This document shows, one piece after another, positions 42,593 through 51,083 of a stretch of DNA of 64,000 nucleotides. Below the pieces are notes generated by a model. That model had not been told where the DNA came from. It was given only the letters and a program-made list of their open reading frames with translations, and made no database searches. The stretch spans positions 248,001 to 312,000 of the forward strand of contig NZ_JACOQI010000001.1 in NCBI RefSeq assembly GCF_014297285.1. The letters run 5' to 3'. Source of the DNA: Dysosmobacter segnis (lineage in GTDB: Bacteria > Bacillota > Clostridia > Oscillospirales > Oscillospiraceae). The position numbers were made by a program, and so were the translations under genes. Each line of letters opens with the position of its first letter. The stretch's first letter is position 1.

Positions 42593-43261
42593 ATGAGCAG
42601 ATCGCTGAGCAACAAAGATGCAGGATTTCGGAATAAGCAGGAAAGGGCAGAATATTTTCTGCTTGATGAGCGGCGTTTGAGACAAACTAAGGTGACAGAC
42701 CTCGACCGCAAATTGTGGGAAAAAGTTATACAGTTTAGTGATTTTTTTGAAGATATGCTGTTTACGCCGGGGACGATTACATATCCTTTCCTGGAGTGTA
42801 AAATATCGGATGACAACGGAAATGAGATCGCTCCTACCGCAGTTTTGCCTGTTGGACTCCACAATTTTAATTATAACAGCTTCTATTACCGCGTCAGAGA
42901 GATGACGCCGCCTTATATGGCTTGCTTTAATAAAGCGAATTATTCCCTCAAGGTCGATCCGCGTCATATAGACGATGACTATGTGATTCTGCATGAGATG
43001 ATTCACATGCATGAGTTTGTGCTTGAAATTTACCCGACTTACTACCATGACGCAATTCTGTATAGTTTATATCATGATTTACGCAGTAAAATTGAAGATT
43101 TGGATCGCCGCATGGAACGTCAGGGACATATTGTGATGCAAGAAGAACTTGCTCAATTTGGCGGAGTGCATGATTTATTGTTCCTTCTCAAGAGTTTTGA
43201 TTTGGACTTGCGGATGAATTATCCTCTTGGAACCGTGTTTGGGTATGGCATGGCGGACTAA
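42593..43261 (+). CDS. Unknown protein with an HExxH zincin-like motif
   Basis: This 222-residue protein contains LHEMIHMHEF near residue 148, an HExxH motif that could bind zinc in a SprT-like or other minimal metallopeptidase fold. The surrounding DDDYVILHEMIHMHE looks like a strand-helix zincin core. The ATG at 42593 follows AAGGAG. It stands alone between two terminators or promoters in the AT-rich cargo region. Protease activity is a guess from the motif. Confidence 0.55.
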   Translation: MSRSLSNKDAGFRNKQERAEYFLLDERRLRQTKVTDLDRKLWEKVIQFSDFFEDMLFTPGTITYPFLECKISDDNGNEIAPTAVLPVGLHNFNYNSFYYRVREMTPPYMACFNKANYSLKVDPRHIDDDYVILHEMIHMHEFVLEIYPTYYHDAILYSLYHDLRSKIEDLDRRMERQGHIVMQEELAQFGGVHDLLFLLKSFDLDLRMNYPLGTVFGYGMAD

Positions 43262-43533
43262 AGCAATTAAATGCGTAGCAACTATCACCTGACAGTCAAT
43301 CAGTACCTCTGTCGCAAGCCGGAGGGCCGTTTGGTGATGGATTGACGGAGCATAAAAACTGTTCCAGACAGGACAATCGCCCGAGCTTGGGTGCTTACTG
43401 GTGATTTCCGATCATCACGAATATGGCATTCCTTCACTTTTGACGTATTTTCAGTGGGCACCGAATTTCTAAGCATTTTCACTCTTGATAAAGCAACATA
43501 AAAGTAAAAAATACCAAGTAAGGAGTGGTGCAA
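43262..43533 (+). other. Gap with a possible gene remnant
   Basis: A 24-codon frame at 43271-43345 (starts MRSNYHLTVNQYLCRKPEGR) looks like the tail of a larger element protein but has no ribosome binding site. Nothing else is supported before the AAGGAG of the next gene. Confidence 0.3.
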
Positions 43534-43875
43534 ATGCTTAATGAACAAAATTACACCAATACGGTCAAAAACATGAGAAAGTCTGCGGTGCGGTTAGAGC
43601 GTCAGGGAGATTATTGGAGCGAAGAGGACAAGGAAAACCTTTCTAAAATGTTCTTTGAAGGCGTTGGGATCACGGAAATGGCTGTGATTCTCCAGCGCTC
43701 GGAGACAGCGATTATTCAGCAGATTGAGAAAATGAACTTGTATGACCGCAGGCTGTATCCGGCTCGGCAGAAGAGCTGCTCTGCGCAGTCTAAGTGCTTA
43801 TGCGGCACCTGCATGGCGGATCCGGCGTTGTGTCCCCTCCGCAGAGGTGGCCGCTGCTGTCAGGAGGGAGAATAA
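43534..43875 (+). CDS. Small element protein with HTH-like core and Cys-rich tail
   Basis: This 113-residue protein has a Myb/HTH-like middle (WSEEDKENLSKMFFEGVGITEMA, 22 residues shown in two halves here: WSEEDKENLSKMF and FEGVGITEMA) and a Cys-rich end (CLCGTCMADPALC, then CCQE). The ATG at 43534 follows AAGGAG. The next gene starts on the base after its stop. It may be a small regulator or zinc-binding protein. Confidence 0.6.
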   Translation: MLNEQNYTNTVKNMRKSAVRLERQGDYWSEEDKENLSKMFFEGVGITEMAVILQRSETAIIQQIEKMNLYDRRLYPARQKSCSAQSKCLCGTCMADPALCPLRRGGRCCQEGE

Positions 43876-44064
43876 ATGCTGGAAGAGTATCAGGAGATCC
43901 TCACCGTAGATGAGGCTTGTGAAGTCCTTAGAATCGGCTACAACGCCATGTATGAACTACTAAGCTCGGGCAAGCTCAAAGCATATCGGAATGGCAGAGT
44001 ATGGCGGGTTCCAAAGGTCGCTGTGCAGGACTTCATTCTGCAACGAATCAAGCCCAAGGATTGA
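43876..44064 (+). CDS. Excisionase/MerR-like helix-turn-helix protein
   Basis: This 62-residue protein has the Xis-type pattern LTVDEACEVLRIGYNAMYELL and a wing with NGRVWRVPK. It begins immediately after the upstream stop. It resembles the Xis-like protein at 26872-27108 in size and may be a second directionality or transcription factor. Confidence 0.85.
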   Translation: MLEEYQEILTVDEACEVLRIGYNAMYELLSSGKLKAYRNGRVWRVPKVAVQDFILQRIKPKD

Positions 44065-44184
44065 ATAAAATGAGCGCAGGGAAGATCTCTGCGCTCGATT
44101 TATCAGCTAATTTTGCAGACTACTACTTTTCATTTCAACTTTTTATGATATACTATATGTAAAACAAGAGTTAGGAGGTGCTCT

Positions 44185-44484
44185 ATGAGTAAGATTTATT
44201 CGCTGGCTGAATTACAGTCTATTTTAAATCCTGTCTTTTCCGAACATGGTGTTCGGAAGGCGGTATTATTCGGCTCTTACGCTAAGGGAACCGCCACAGA
44301 ACACAGTGACGTTGACCTGCTGGTAGATAGTGGCCTTCGGGGACTGAAATTCTTTGGACTGCTGGAAAGTGTGACATGTGCCTTGAATCTTCCGGTAGAT
44401 TTGCTGGATGTGACGCAGATCGAGCATGGTTCCAAGGTGGAGCATGAAATTCAAAACAGCGGGGTAGCCATTTATGGACAATAA
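44185..44484 (+). CDS. mntA: MntA-like minimal nucleotidyltransferase antitoxin
   Basis: This 99-residue protein has the nucleotidyltransferase signature GSYAKGTATEHSDVDLLVD near residue 32. MntA antitoxins silence HepT by adding AMP to it. The ATG at 44185 follows TAGGAGG. The gene overlaps hepT by 11 bases, as in known MNT/HEPN pairs. Confidence 0.92.
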   Translation: MSKIYSLAELQSILNPVFSEHGVRKAVLFGSYAKGTATEHSDVDLLVDSGLRGLKFFGLLESVTCALNLPVDLLDVTQIEHGSKVEHEIQNSGVAIYGQ

Positions 44485-44818
44485 GGATATTCGCGTTTTG
44501 GAGAAGCTGTTGCAGCACACAGACGCCATTATGCGTTATTGCCAGAACTGCAAGCAGCTTGCGGATTTTGAGGCGGACTCTATGCGTGTTGAAGCGACTG
44601 TTTTCAACCTCATGCAGATTGGAGAACTGGCAAAGACATCTCTGAGCGATGAAACGAAAGAGCAGATCACGGCTATTCCGTGGCGGCAGATATACGGTAT
44701 GCGTAATCGCATTGTGCATGGGTACGATGGCGTAAATATGCTGATCGTTTGGGAGACTGTCTCCGAAGATATTCCACAGTTGAACCGGGAGTTGGCAAAG
44801 ATTTTGGCAAAGTTCTGA
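44474..44818 (+). CDS. hepT: HepT-like HEPN RNase toxin
   Basis: This 114-residue protein has the HEPN motif RNRIVHGY (RX4HXY) near residue 76 and the helical HEPN/DUF86 fold. It would be an RNase that is neutralised by AMPylation from MntA. The pair is the last gene unit of element 2 before the right att core and may help keep the element. Confidence 0.92.
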   Translation: MDNKDIRVLEKLLQHTDAIMRYCQNCKQLADFEADSMRVEATVFNLMQIGELAKTSLSDETKEQITAIPWRQIYGMRNRIVHGYDGVNMLIVWETVSEDIPQLNRELAKILAKF

Positions 44819-44979
44819 GCGGATAATGTCAACCTCGTGTCAACCGTTCATAAAAACAAAAAAACATCCTGATAAAAGCAAGTAACAACAAAAACTAAAT
44901 TCCATTCAAGAAAGCATCAATTTGACTCGGAATTTGTACTTTTTAGATCAGATAAAACAATAAAAATTTGACGTTCCCA

Positions 44980-45002
44980 ATGGGCAACAACCCCATGGTC
45001 GG
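44980..45002 (+). repeat. Right attachment-site core (att) of element 2
   Basis: Identical to the 23-base core at 25409-25431 and in direct orientation. Confidence 0.88.
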
Positions 45003-45048
45003 TGCGACCGTCGCTGTGGCAGTTGCCGTTGCTGAGGGCAAAAAGTAA
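44980..45048 (+). pseudogene. Displaced 3' end of the GGGtGRT gene
   Basis: The frame encodes the last 22 residues of the GGGtGRT protein with silent differences and ends EGKK and TAA. It has no start region of its own. It was cut off from its gene when element 2 inserted. Confidence 0.88.
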
Positions 45049-45092
45049 ACGAAAAGCCCTGAAATCATAAAAAGTAGGAACTTTTCCAGCAG

Positions 45093-45127
45093 AAAAACAC
45101 CCGTTTCTTTACGAAACGGGTGTTTTT
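45093..45127 (+). terminator. Original terminator of the GGGtGRT gene
   Basis: A stem with AACACCCGTTTC arms and T-tract, near-identical to 25528-25562. It also lies where the minus-strand ABC operon ends, so it may serve both strands. Confidence 0.88.
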
Positions 45128-45139
45128 CTATCATTAAGT

Positions 45140-45925
45140 TCAGGAGAGCAGCATCCGGTCATTGCTCAGGGTCTTGCCGGTACCGGCCTTGAACCGGTGG
45201 ATCAGATCCTCTACGGTCATGCCCGCCCGGTCAGCGCCGGAAACGTCCAGCACGATCCGGCCGTCAGCCATCATCAATGTCCGGGTTCCCAGCTCCAAAG
45301 CCTGCTGCATGTTGTGCGTTACCATCAGACAGGTGATGTTCCCCTCCGCCACGATCCGCTTCGTCAGCTCCAGTACCTTTTCCGCTGTGCCGGGGTCCAG
45401 GGCGGCGGTATGCTCGTCCAGAAGCAGGAGCCAGGGGGGATTCATGGTCGCCATCAGCAGCGTCAGCGCCTGCCGCTGGCCGCCGGAGAGCAGCCCTACC
45501 GGCTGATTCAGCCAATCCTCAAGTCCCATGTCCAGAAGGGCCAGCCGGTCGCGGAAACGAGTTCGATCCTTCTGGGTCAAGCGGGAAAACCAACCGCCAT
45601 TTCCCGCTGCCAGCGCCAGATTTTCCTCGATGGTCATATTGGGGGCAGTCCCCTTCAGAGGGTCCTGAAATAAACGGCCGATCCGCTTCGCCCGTTTGTA
45701 TTCAGGCAGAAAGGTCATATTGTGACCGCCTACGGTGATGGCGCCTGCATCCACGTAAAAGCTGCCGGCGATGGCGTTGAACAGGGTGGACTTGCCTGCG
45801 CCGTTGGAACCGATCACCGTGACAAATTCTCCCTTGTTCAAATGGAGAGACAGGTCCGTGATGGCCTTTTTCTCGTTGACAGTGCCGGGATTGAAGGTCT
45901 TGGAGATGCGTTGAATGTCCAGCAT
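45140..45925 (-). CDS. ABC importer ATP-binding protein
   Basis: This 261-residue ATPase has Walker A GSNGAGKST, signature LSGGQRQ and Walker B LLLLDEHTAALDP. It energises the importer encoded with it. The start at 45925 follows GGGAGGG; an upstream extension has no such signal. With the permease and lipoprotein it forms a PF04392/BPD_transp_2-type system, probably the TrpXYZ-like aromatic amino acid importer given the T-box upstream. Confidence 0.92.
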   Translation of the reverse strand: MLDIQRISKTFNPGTVNEKKAITDLSLHLNKGEFVTVIGSNGAGKSTLFNAIAGSFYVDAGAITVGGHNMTFLPEYKRAKRIGRLFQDPLKGTAPNMTIEENLALAAGNGGWFSRLTQKDRTRFRDRLALLDMGLEDWLNQPVGLLSGGQRQALTLLMATMNPPWLLLLDEHTAALDPGTAEKVLELTKRIVAEGNITCLMVTHNMQQALELGTRTLMMADGRIVLDVSGADRAGMTVEDLIHRFKAGTGKTLSNDRMLLS

Positions 45926-45926
45926 G

Positions 45927-46832
45927 TCAGTTCCCTCCCTTTCCAGCGGCCAGCTTCCGCTGCTGGAAGGCCGCCCACTTTCGGATGCTGGGAGCTGCAA
46001 TGGCTAGAGCCACGATGACGGCCGTCAGCAGCTTCAGACACTCCACCGGTACAACCTTGGTGTAAAAGACAACGGCGTAGATAAACCGGTAGATCACGGA
46101 GCCGATCATCACCGCCAGCACGCCCTTGGTAACGGTCCGGCGGCCCAGAACCGTTTCACCGATGATGAGGCAGGCCAGACCGATGACCACGATGCCGGTG
46201 CCGGAGTTGATGTCCACCGTCTTTTGATACTGGCCCACCATGGCCCCGGAAAGGGCTGTCAGGGCGTTGGATACGCACAGTCCTACCGTGACGGTGAACG
46301 CCGGGTTCAGGGACGAGGCCCGCACCATGTCGGAATTGTCACCTGTGGCCCGGATGGAAAGGCCCATGCGTGTTTTCAGAAATGCCAGCAGCAGCACGCC
46401 TGCCAGAACGGTGACGGAAGCCGCCAGCAGCAGCTCGTACCAATCACTGCCGATGCCGCTGTCCCGCAGAAGGGTGAAGATCGTGCTGCCGCCCAGCAGG
46501 CTCTGGTTGGCTTTCCAGCCCATCGCCATCAGATTGACGGTGTACAGGCCCGTGTTGGTGACGATGCCCGCCAGAATGGAGGGAATCCCCAAGCGAGTCT
46601 GCAAAAAAGCTGTGACGAACCCGGCGCAGCTGCCCGCCAGCATGGCGGCAGGAATGGCCAGGATCGGGTGTCCCCCGGCGGCCAGCGTGACAGAGACCGC
46701 CGCCCCAAGGACAAAACAACCGTCGGTGGTCATATCGGCGATGTTCAAGATCCGGAAGCTCAGAAACAGGGCCATGGCCACCAAAGCGTATAAAAAGCCC
46801 AGTTCCAGAGCGGTTTGTGTGATCATCAGCAA
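45927..46832 (-). CDS. ABC importer permease (LivH/BPD_transp_2-like)
   Basis: This 301-residue permease has about eight hydrophobic helices and a GIPSILAGIVTNTGLYTVNL-type core. It forms the membrane channel of the importer. The TTG at 46832 fits AAGGAG at 9 bases; an ATG at 46826 is possible. One base separates its stop from the ATPase start. Confidence 0.9.
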   Translation of the reverse strand: MLMITQTALELGFLYALVAMALFLSFRILNIADMTTDGCFVLGAAVSVTLAAGGHPILAIPAAMLAGSCAGFVTAFLQTRLGIPSILAGIVTNTGLYTVNLMAMGWKANQSLLGGSTIFTLLRDSGIGSDWYELLLAASVTVLAGVLLLAFLKTRMGLSIRATGDNSDMVRASSLNPAFTVTVGLCVSNALTALSGAMVGQYQKTVDINSGTGIVVIGLACLIIGETVLGRRTVTKGVLAVMIGSVIYRFIYAVVFYTKVVPVECLKLLTAVIVALAIAAPSIRKWAAFQQRKLAAGKGGN

Positions 46833-46903
46833 GAGAATGCGCTCCTTTCATGCCGCTGCCCCCGGCAGCAGGCCGGGGGAGCGGGGCGGGGAATTTGACT
46901 GGA

Positions 46904-47956
46904 TCAGTCCTTGGTGGTGGTGACCTCTACCACCTCGCCCATACTGTTGAAGCAGGCGTAGTCGGCCTGCTTGCCGATGAGGGCACAGGTGTCTGTGTTG
47001 ACGGTGATGATGCCGCCGTCCATCAGGTAGTAGTCCTCCATGCCATCCATGCCCTCGGTCATGGCGGTGTAGGCCAGGTCAGCGGTCTGGGCGCCCAGGT
47101 CGGTGTAGTTCACGCCGCAGGTGGCGTAGGCGCCGTTGCGGACGAAGGAGTCAGCGCCGGTGTAGTGGGGGATGCCGTTTTTGGCAAGATCTTCATAGAT
47201 AGCCAGCTCTGCGGCCATGATGACGTTATCGGTAGGAGTAAACACGGCGTCCACACCGGCAGCGATCAGGGCGGAGGCGGCAGCAACTACTTCATCGTTG
47301 GTATTGGCGGTCTGTTCAACGTACTCGATGCCCTTAGTATCCAGATAGGCCTTGGCGTCGGCAATGGGCTTGGCAGAGTTGGGTTCAGACAGGGAGTACA
47401 GCAGGCCGACCTTTGCGGTGTTGGGATTCTGGGCGAACATCATATCCATGATGAAGTCGGTATTCAAGGCGTCGCTGGTGCCGGTGACACAGTCGATCCC
47501 GGTCAGCTTGGCGGTCTCCGGGTCGGAGACTGCGGCGTAGACCACAGGGGTCTTGGTCTCCTCGGCGGAGAGGGCGGCGATCTGGGCGGCGGTGGTGGCG
47601 ATGGGGATGATGGCATCCACGCCGTCGGCAATGGCCTGGTCGCTCAACTGCTTGAGAATGGTCTGGTCGCCCTGACCGGAGGTGACCTCGTATTCGATCT
47701 TCACATTCTTATCGGCGGAGATCTGATCCAGCTCCGCGGTGACGGCGTTGGCAATCTCGTCCAGAGAGGCGTGGTCCAGCTGATTGATGACGGCGACCTT
47801 GTAGGTCTTGGCATCGGTTTCGGTGGGCGCGGCGGTGTTCTGGTCGGCAGAGCTGTCGGCGGGGGATTCGGCCTTGCTGCCGCAGGCGGCCAGAGACAGG
47901 GTCATGGCACAGGCAAGAGTCATGGTCAGGAGCTTCTTCATCATGTTGTTCTTCAT
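46904..47956 (-). CDS. ABC importer substrate-binding lipoprotein (TrpX-like)
   Basis: This 350-residue lipoprotein has a signal peptide ending in the lipobox LAAC near residue 20 and a PF04392-type periplasmic-binding fold with GLLYSLSEPNS and VDAVFTPTDNVI segments. It captures the ligand outside the cell. The ATG at 47956 lies behind GGAGG. A T-box leader with a UGG specifier lies upstream, so tryptophan is the likely substrate, as in known TrpXYZ systems. A 71-base gap with a hairpin (46855-46886) separates it from the permease. Confidence 0.88.
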   Translation of the reverse strand: MKNNMMKKLLTMTLACAMTLSLAACGSKAESPADSSADQNTAAPTETDAKTYKVAVINQLDHASLDEIANAVTAELDQISADKNVKIEYEVTSGQGDQTILKQLSDQAIADGVDAIIPIATTAAQIAALSAEETKTPVVYAAVSDPETAKLTGIDCVTGTSDALNTDFIMDMMFAQNPNTAKVGLLYSLSEPNSAKPIADAKAYLDTKGIEYVEQTANTNDEVVAAASALIAAGVDAVFTPTDNVIMAAELAIYEDLAKNGIPHYTGADSFVRNGAYATCGVNYTDLGAQTADLAYTAMTEGMDGMEDYYLMDGGIITVNTDTCALIGKQADYACFNSMGEVVEVTTTKD

Positions 47957-48031
47957 TTTGGGTTCCTCCAAAAATATAAAATGTTTGAGTGGCAGATGAC
48001 CGTTTTGGCTGTGCCGGGGCCAAACGGAAAT

Positions 48032-48314
48032 AAAAAACAGCCTTCGCCCCACTCATGGGACAAAAGCTGATGCTTCTGCGATACCACCCAAATTGACGTT
48101 TATACGTCCGCTCGCTTACGCGTACCATCATACGCGCCCCGATGGATAACGGGTGGGATTCCCGTCGGTCTCTACTTGGTTTCCCGTTCGGACCGCCCTC
48201 CGAAGTCCATTCGCCAGCCGACTCCCGCTCCGATCTCACCGCCCGGAACTCTCTGAAAGGCCATCTTGACTGGGTACTGCTCTCCGTCATAGGTTTGCTG
48301 TGATTTCCTTGTTG
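48032..48314 (-). ncRNA. T-box riboswitch, probably tRNA-Trp responsive
   Basis: On the minus strand the leader contains the T-box sequence GGGTGGTATCGC (48078-48089) followed by a 12-base-pair terminator stem (48039-48068) and a T-run. Upstream, an AGAGAG-containing stem I has a specifier region GAATGGAC with codon UGG at 48207-48209, preceding the conserved purine. UGG specifies tryptophan. Uncharged tRNA-Trp would favour antitermination and importer expression. T-box identity is clear; the specifier codon is inferred by position without a folded alignment. Confidence 0.85.
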
Positions 48315-48320
48315 TGCCGT

Positions 48321-48349
48321 ATTATAGGCGCGGAGATTCGGAATGTCAA
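48321..48349 (-). promoter_or_regulatory. Consensus promoter of the T-box operon
   Basis: Perfect TTGACA, 17 bases, perfect TATAAT on the minus strand, placing the start near 48314. Confidence 0.93.
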
Positions 48350-48478
48350 CCCTTTTATCCAAATTTGATGAAGCTGCCAAGAAAGGGGCCAAGAACTGCC
48401 GGGATCTCCGTCTGTTCTTACAAAATTGGGGCGAAATAATTCTCTGGCCTTCTGCGGTGAGCCCCTATAAATAGCATC

Positions 48479-48511
48479 AGCCCCCGCTTGTTCCAACGAC
48501 AAACGGGGGCT
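48479..48511. repeat. Isolated hairpin in a gene-poor gap
   Basis: AGCCCCCG and CGGGGGCT arms plus inner TTGT/ACAA. It lies in 48361-48832, where I see no supportable gene; a second smaller dyad (AAAGAGGG) is near 48691-48723. Confidence 0.5.
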
Positions 48512-48832
48512 ACTTCTGCTGAATTTCTTTCAATACGGTTACCTCTACTTCCATCTATCTGCCGTTGAGAGCTGAAACACTGCCTGCCAATCCATGAAGC
48601 ACCGTGCGTACAGAATTCATGTCTCACGCGATCCCATAAATGATGTGCTTCGTATTTGACCTTCCGGTAACGCTCTCCGGCGAAGAAAGAGGGTTTCCCA
48701 TTGAGGGTTTTCTCTCCCTCTTTGTGTCTATAATATATAATGATATTGGCGGTAAGTCAATAGCTTTTGTGCAATTTCAACGTTTTTGACAAAAAGATCT
48801 GCGGTGGACAAGCAGGTCGCACAAAGGTGGAC

Positions 48833-49867
48833 CTATCCGCCGAAGGCCGCCAGCAGAGCGGACAGGGAAAGGCCCTCCGTCTGCCAGAACTGTTCCAGCA
48901 GCGTATCCAGATTCTCCTCGTTATGCTCAATCTCACGGCTGAACAGCCGCAGGGCCTCCGGCAGTCCTACGAAACGGGAGAGGCGGTCCGTTACCAACAC
49001 CCCCAGCGCGCAGAACTGCGCCCGCCCCAGCAGGTCTCCATCGTTGACGGCCTTCAGCAGATACCGGAAGGCGAAGTACACGGCGATGCGTTCCAGCTTT
49101 TCCGGGTCTTGGGGAGCGAAGCTGGGCAATTCCGGCGCTTGCTCCCATTGCTTCAGCAGCGCAAGCCAGTCCGGTTCCAGAATTTCCAGATCCTGTAAGC
49201 ACCGGCAGGCGGCAGCTTCCCAAGAGCCGGAACCGGCATCGGTTTCCGCAGAAATCGCCAAAGATCCCGTGCAGAAGGCGGCCAGCTCCGCCATGTTTTC
49301 GCTGTCAAATAGCTGTTGGGCCTCCCCGGTGATGAGCAGGAAGTCCCGCAGACGGGCCTTTAAGGGACGGCTCCGGTCCCGCAGGAGATCCAGCAGGCGG
49401 TCCCGCAGAGGGACCAGCCAATCCAGCCATTCGTCCCCGTCCTCCGTGGGCTGGTTATCCTGACGCTCCGAGAAGGTCAGAGGGTCACGGGTGCCCAGCA
49501 GCAGTTCATTGGCCTTGGGACAGGCGGCAGACAGAGTGATCTCCTGAAAGGGACCGTAGTCCTCAATAAAACGGGGATGCTCCTGGCAGGTGACGGAGGT
49601 GGCCTCCGGCCCCAAGGCGCAGTGGATGTCGCAGAGGTTTTCCTGATTCAGAAAGGGACAGCGGCGGCCATCCAGCGGAAAGCAGACATCCTCTCCGTCC
49701 AGGGCCATCGCATCCCGGAGCCGCTCGCCCAAGGCTCCCGGAAGCTGCTGATACCGCCGGACCGTGTCCTCGTCCAGAACCACCTCCCACCCGATGCAGC
49801 AGCTATGGGGACAGGCCCCCGCCAGACAGGCAAATTGATCAAAATAATCCGGAATACGAACCAGCAT
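48833..49867 (-). CDS. fliB: Flagellin lysine-N-methylase-like protein (FliB)
   Basis: This 344-residue protein starts MLVRIPDYFDQFACLAGACP and carries the FliB Cys motif CLAGACPHSCCIGWE, a CPFLNQENLC segment and CQEHPRFIE. These Cys likely bind an Fe-S cluster. FliB methylates surface lysines of flagellin. The ATG at 49867 follows AGGAGG. No flagellar genes are in the window, so the target is inferred from family. Confidence 0.88.
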   Translation of the reverse strand: MLVRIPDYFDQFACLAGACPHSCCIGWEVVLDEDTVRRYQQLPGALGERLRDAMALDGEDVCFPLDGRRCPFLNQENLCDIHCALGPEATSVTCQEHPRFIEDYGPFQEITLSAACPKANELLLGTRDPLTFSERQDNQPTEDGDEWLDWLVPLRDRLLDLLRDRSRPLKARLRDFLLITGEAQQLFDSENMAELAAFCTGSLAISAETDAGSGSWEAAACRCLQDLEILEPDWLALLKQWEQAPELPSFAPQDPEKLERIAVYFAFRYLLKAVNDGDLLGRAQFCALGVLVTDRLSRFVGLPEALRLFSREIEHNEENLDTLLEQFWQTEGLSLSALLAAFGG

Positions 49868-49937
49868 GGAAATTCCTCCTGAATCTGGCAGGAAATTTCA
49901 AACCAAAAGTTGCAAACGCAACAGATTTTATGAGCCT

Positions 49938-49966
49938 ATTATACGATACTAAGAGCACAAAAACAA
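49938..49966 (-). promoter_or_regulatory. Promoter of fliB
   Basis: TTGTTT, 17 bases, TATAAT on the minus strand. Confidence 0.8.
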
Positions 49967-50000
49967 GCCTGCATACCTGAAAAAAAAGGAGACACCCTAT

Positions 50001-50750
50001 ATGGTACGGAGAGTGATCGAGATCGACCGGGAGAAATGCAACGGCTGCGGCGCCTGCGCCAACGCCTGTCAGGAGGGGGCCATCGGCATGGTGGACGGCA
50101 AGGCCGTGCTCCTGCGGGATGACTACTGCGACGGACTGGGCAACTGCCTGCCCCATTGTCCCACCAATGCCATCACCTTTGTGGAGCGGGAGGCCGCCGC
50201 GTTTGACGAAAAAGCTGTTGCCGCCGCACAACTGATGAAAAAGGCGGCGTCCCTGAAGGGCAGCGCACCCATCACCCGCAGCGGCTGTTCCGGCAGCGCA
50301 CCCTTACAGATGGACTGCCCCGGCAGTCAGGCAGACACACTGCATCAGGGAACGGACACGGCTGCCCCCATGCGGTCTGCCCCGGCCTCCCGGCTCATGC
50401 AGTGGCCTGTTCAGATCAAGCTGCTGCCGGTACAGGCGCCGTTCTATCAGGGGGCCAGACTGTTGATCGCCGCGGACTGCACCGCCTTTTCCCGGGCGGA
50501 CTTCCATGAGCGGTTTATGAAGGGGCGGATCACGCTGATCGGCTGTCCCAAGCTGGACGAGGGGGATTACGCGGAGAAGCTGACGGAGATCATCCGTTGC
50601 AATGACATCCGGGAGGTCACCATCGTCCGCATGGAGGTGCCCTGCTGCGGCGGCTTGCAGAGGGCGGCGGAAACGGCGCTCCGGGAAAGCGGAAAGTTTT
50701 TGCCCTGGCAGGTGGTAACGCTGGGCCGGGACGGAACCATTCAGGAATAA
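50001..50750 (+). CDS. 4Fe-4S ferredoxin-type protein with extra Cys domain
   Basis: This 249-residue protein has two N-terminal 4Fe-4S motifs (CNGCGACANAC and CDGLGNCLPHC) in about the first 60 residues, then a low-complexity Ser/Gly/Cys-rich linker and a C-terminal domain with DCTAFSRADFHERF and a PCCGG motif. It likely shuttles electrons in anaerobic metabolism. AAAGGAG precedes the ATG near 50001. A small ferredoxin gene follows after 14 bases. Confidence 0.85.
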   Translation: MVRRVIEIDREKCNGCGACANACQEGAIGMVDGKAVLLRDDYCDGLGNCLPHCPTNAITFVEREAAAFDEKAVAAAQLMKKAASLKGSAPITRSGCSGSAPLQMDCPGSQADTLHQGTDTAAPMRSAPASRLMQWPVQIKLLPVQAPFYQGARLLIAADCTAFSRADFHERFMKGRITLIGCPKLDEGDYAEKLTEIIRCNDIREVTIVRMEVPCCGGLQRAAETALRESGKFLPWQVVTLGRDGTIQE

Positions 50751-50764
50751 TGGAGGTAAATCGT

Positions 50765-50947
50765 ATGAAAGCAACAGTGAATGAAACCTGCATCGGCTGC
50801 GGCCTGTGCGCGGGGACCTGCCCGGTGGTGTTTACCATGGGGGATGACGGCTTGGCCCACGGTGGAGAGATCCCGGCCAACCAGCAGACCGAGGCAGAGA
50901 CCGCCCGGGACGGCTGTCCTGTCAGCGCTATCAGCATTGAGGACTGA
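50765..50947 (+). CDS. Small ferredoxin
   Basis: This 60-residue protein has CIGCGLCAGTCP and a second C...DGCPVSAI cluster site, making it a one- or two-cluster ferredoxin. The ATG at 50765 follows TGGAGG. It is co-transcribed with the preceding ferredoxin-type protein. Confidence 0.93.
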   Translation: MKATVNETCIGCGLCAGTCPVVFTMGDDGLAHGGEIPANQQTEAETARDGCPVSAISIED

Positions 50948-50997
50948 CGGATAATATCTGCCACAAGTATTCAGCGGAATTTCATTCTAATCAAATT

Positions 50998-51041
50998 GCA
51001 AACGCAGCCGTCTTCGGGAAAATGGAGACGGCTGCGTTTGC
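50998..51041. terminator. Hairpin between convergent genes
   Basis: 16-base perfect arms starting GCAAACGCAGCCGTCT. It may terminate the ferredoxin and ilvE transcripts, though T-tracts are weak. Confidence 0.7.
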
Positions 51042-51083
51042 GTATGCGGAATCTGATGCCGACGGAAATACCGCCGGGACAGC

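Larger units (their letters stand above)
25409..45002. mobile_element. Integrated mobilizable element of about 19.6 kb
   Basis: The element is bounded by a 23-bp direct repeat. At its left end it carries a Tn916-type tyrosine integrase and Xis-like gene. It encodes a MobC-like protein and a short relaxase but no recognisable secretion channel, so it is probably mobilised in trans (an IME), perhaps by an ICE such as the one at 1-17.4 kb. Cargo includes recombination functions, a MoxR/VWA pair, regulators and toxin-antitoxin genes. Base composition is more AT-rich than in the flanking host genes, especially at 27.3-33 kb and 41.4-43 kb. Boundaries are seen directly; mobilisation is inference. 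Confidence 0.88.

Noticed and set aside
44980..45048. Independent short gene
   Set aside because: It matches the 3' end of the GGGtGRT gene and lies at the element boundary, so it is a displaced fragment.
46850..48070. 406-codon frame opposite the ABC lipoprotein
   Set aside because: Gly/Val-rich shadow of the lipoprotein gene without a ribosome binding site.
48418..48627. 69-codon frame in the 48.4-48.8 kb gap
   Set aside because: No ribosome binding site, crosses a strong hairpin and has no recognisable features.
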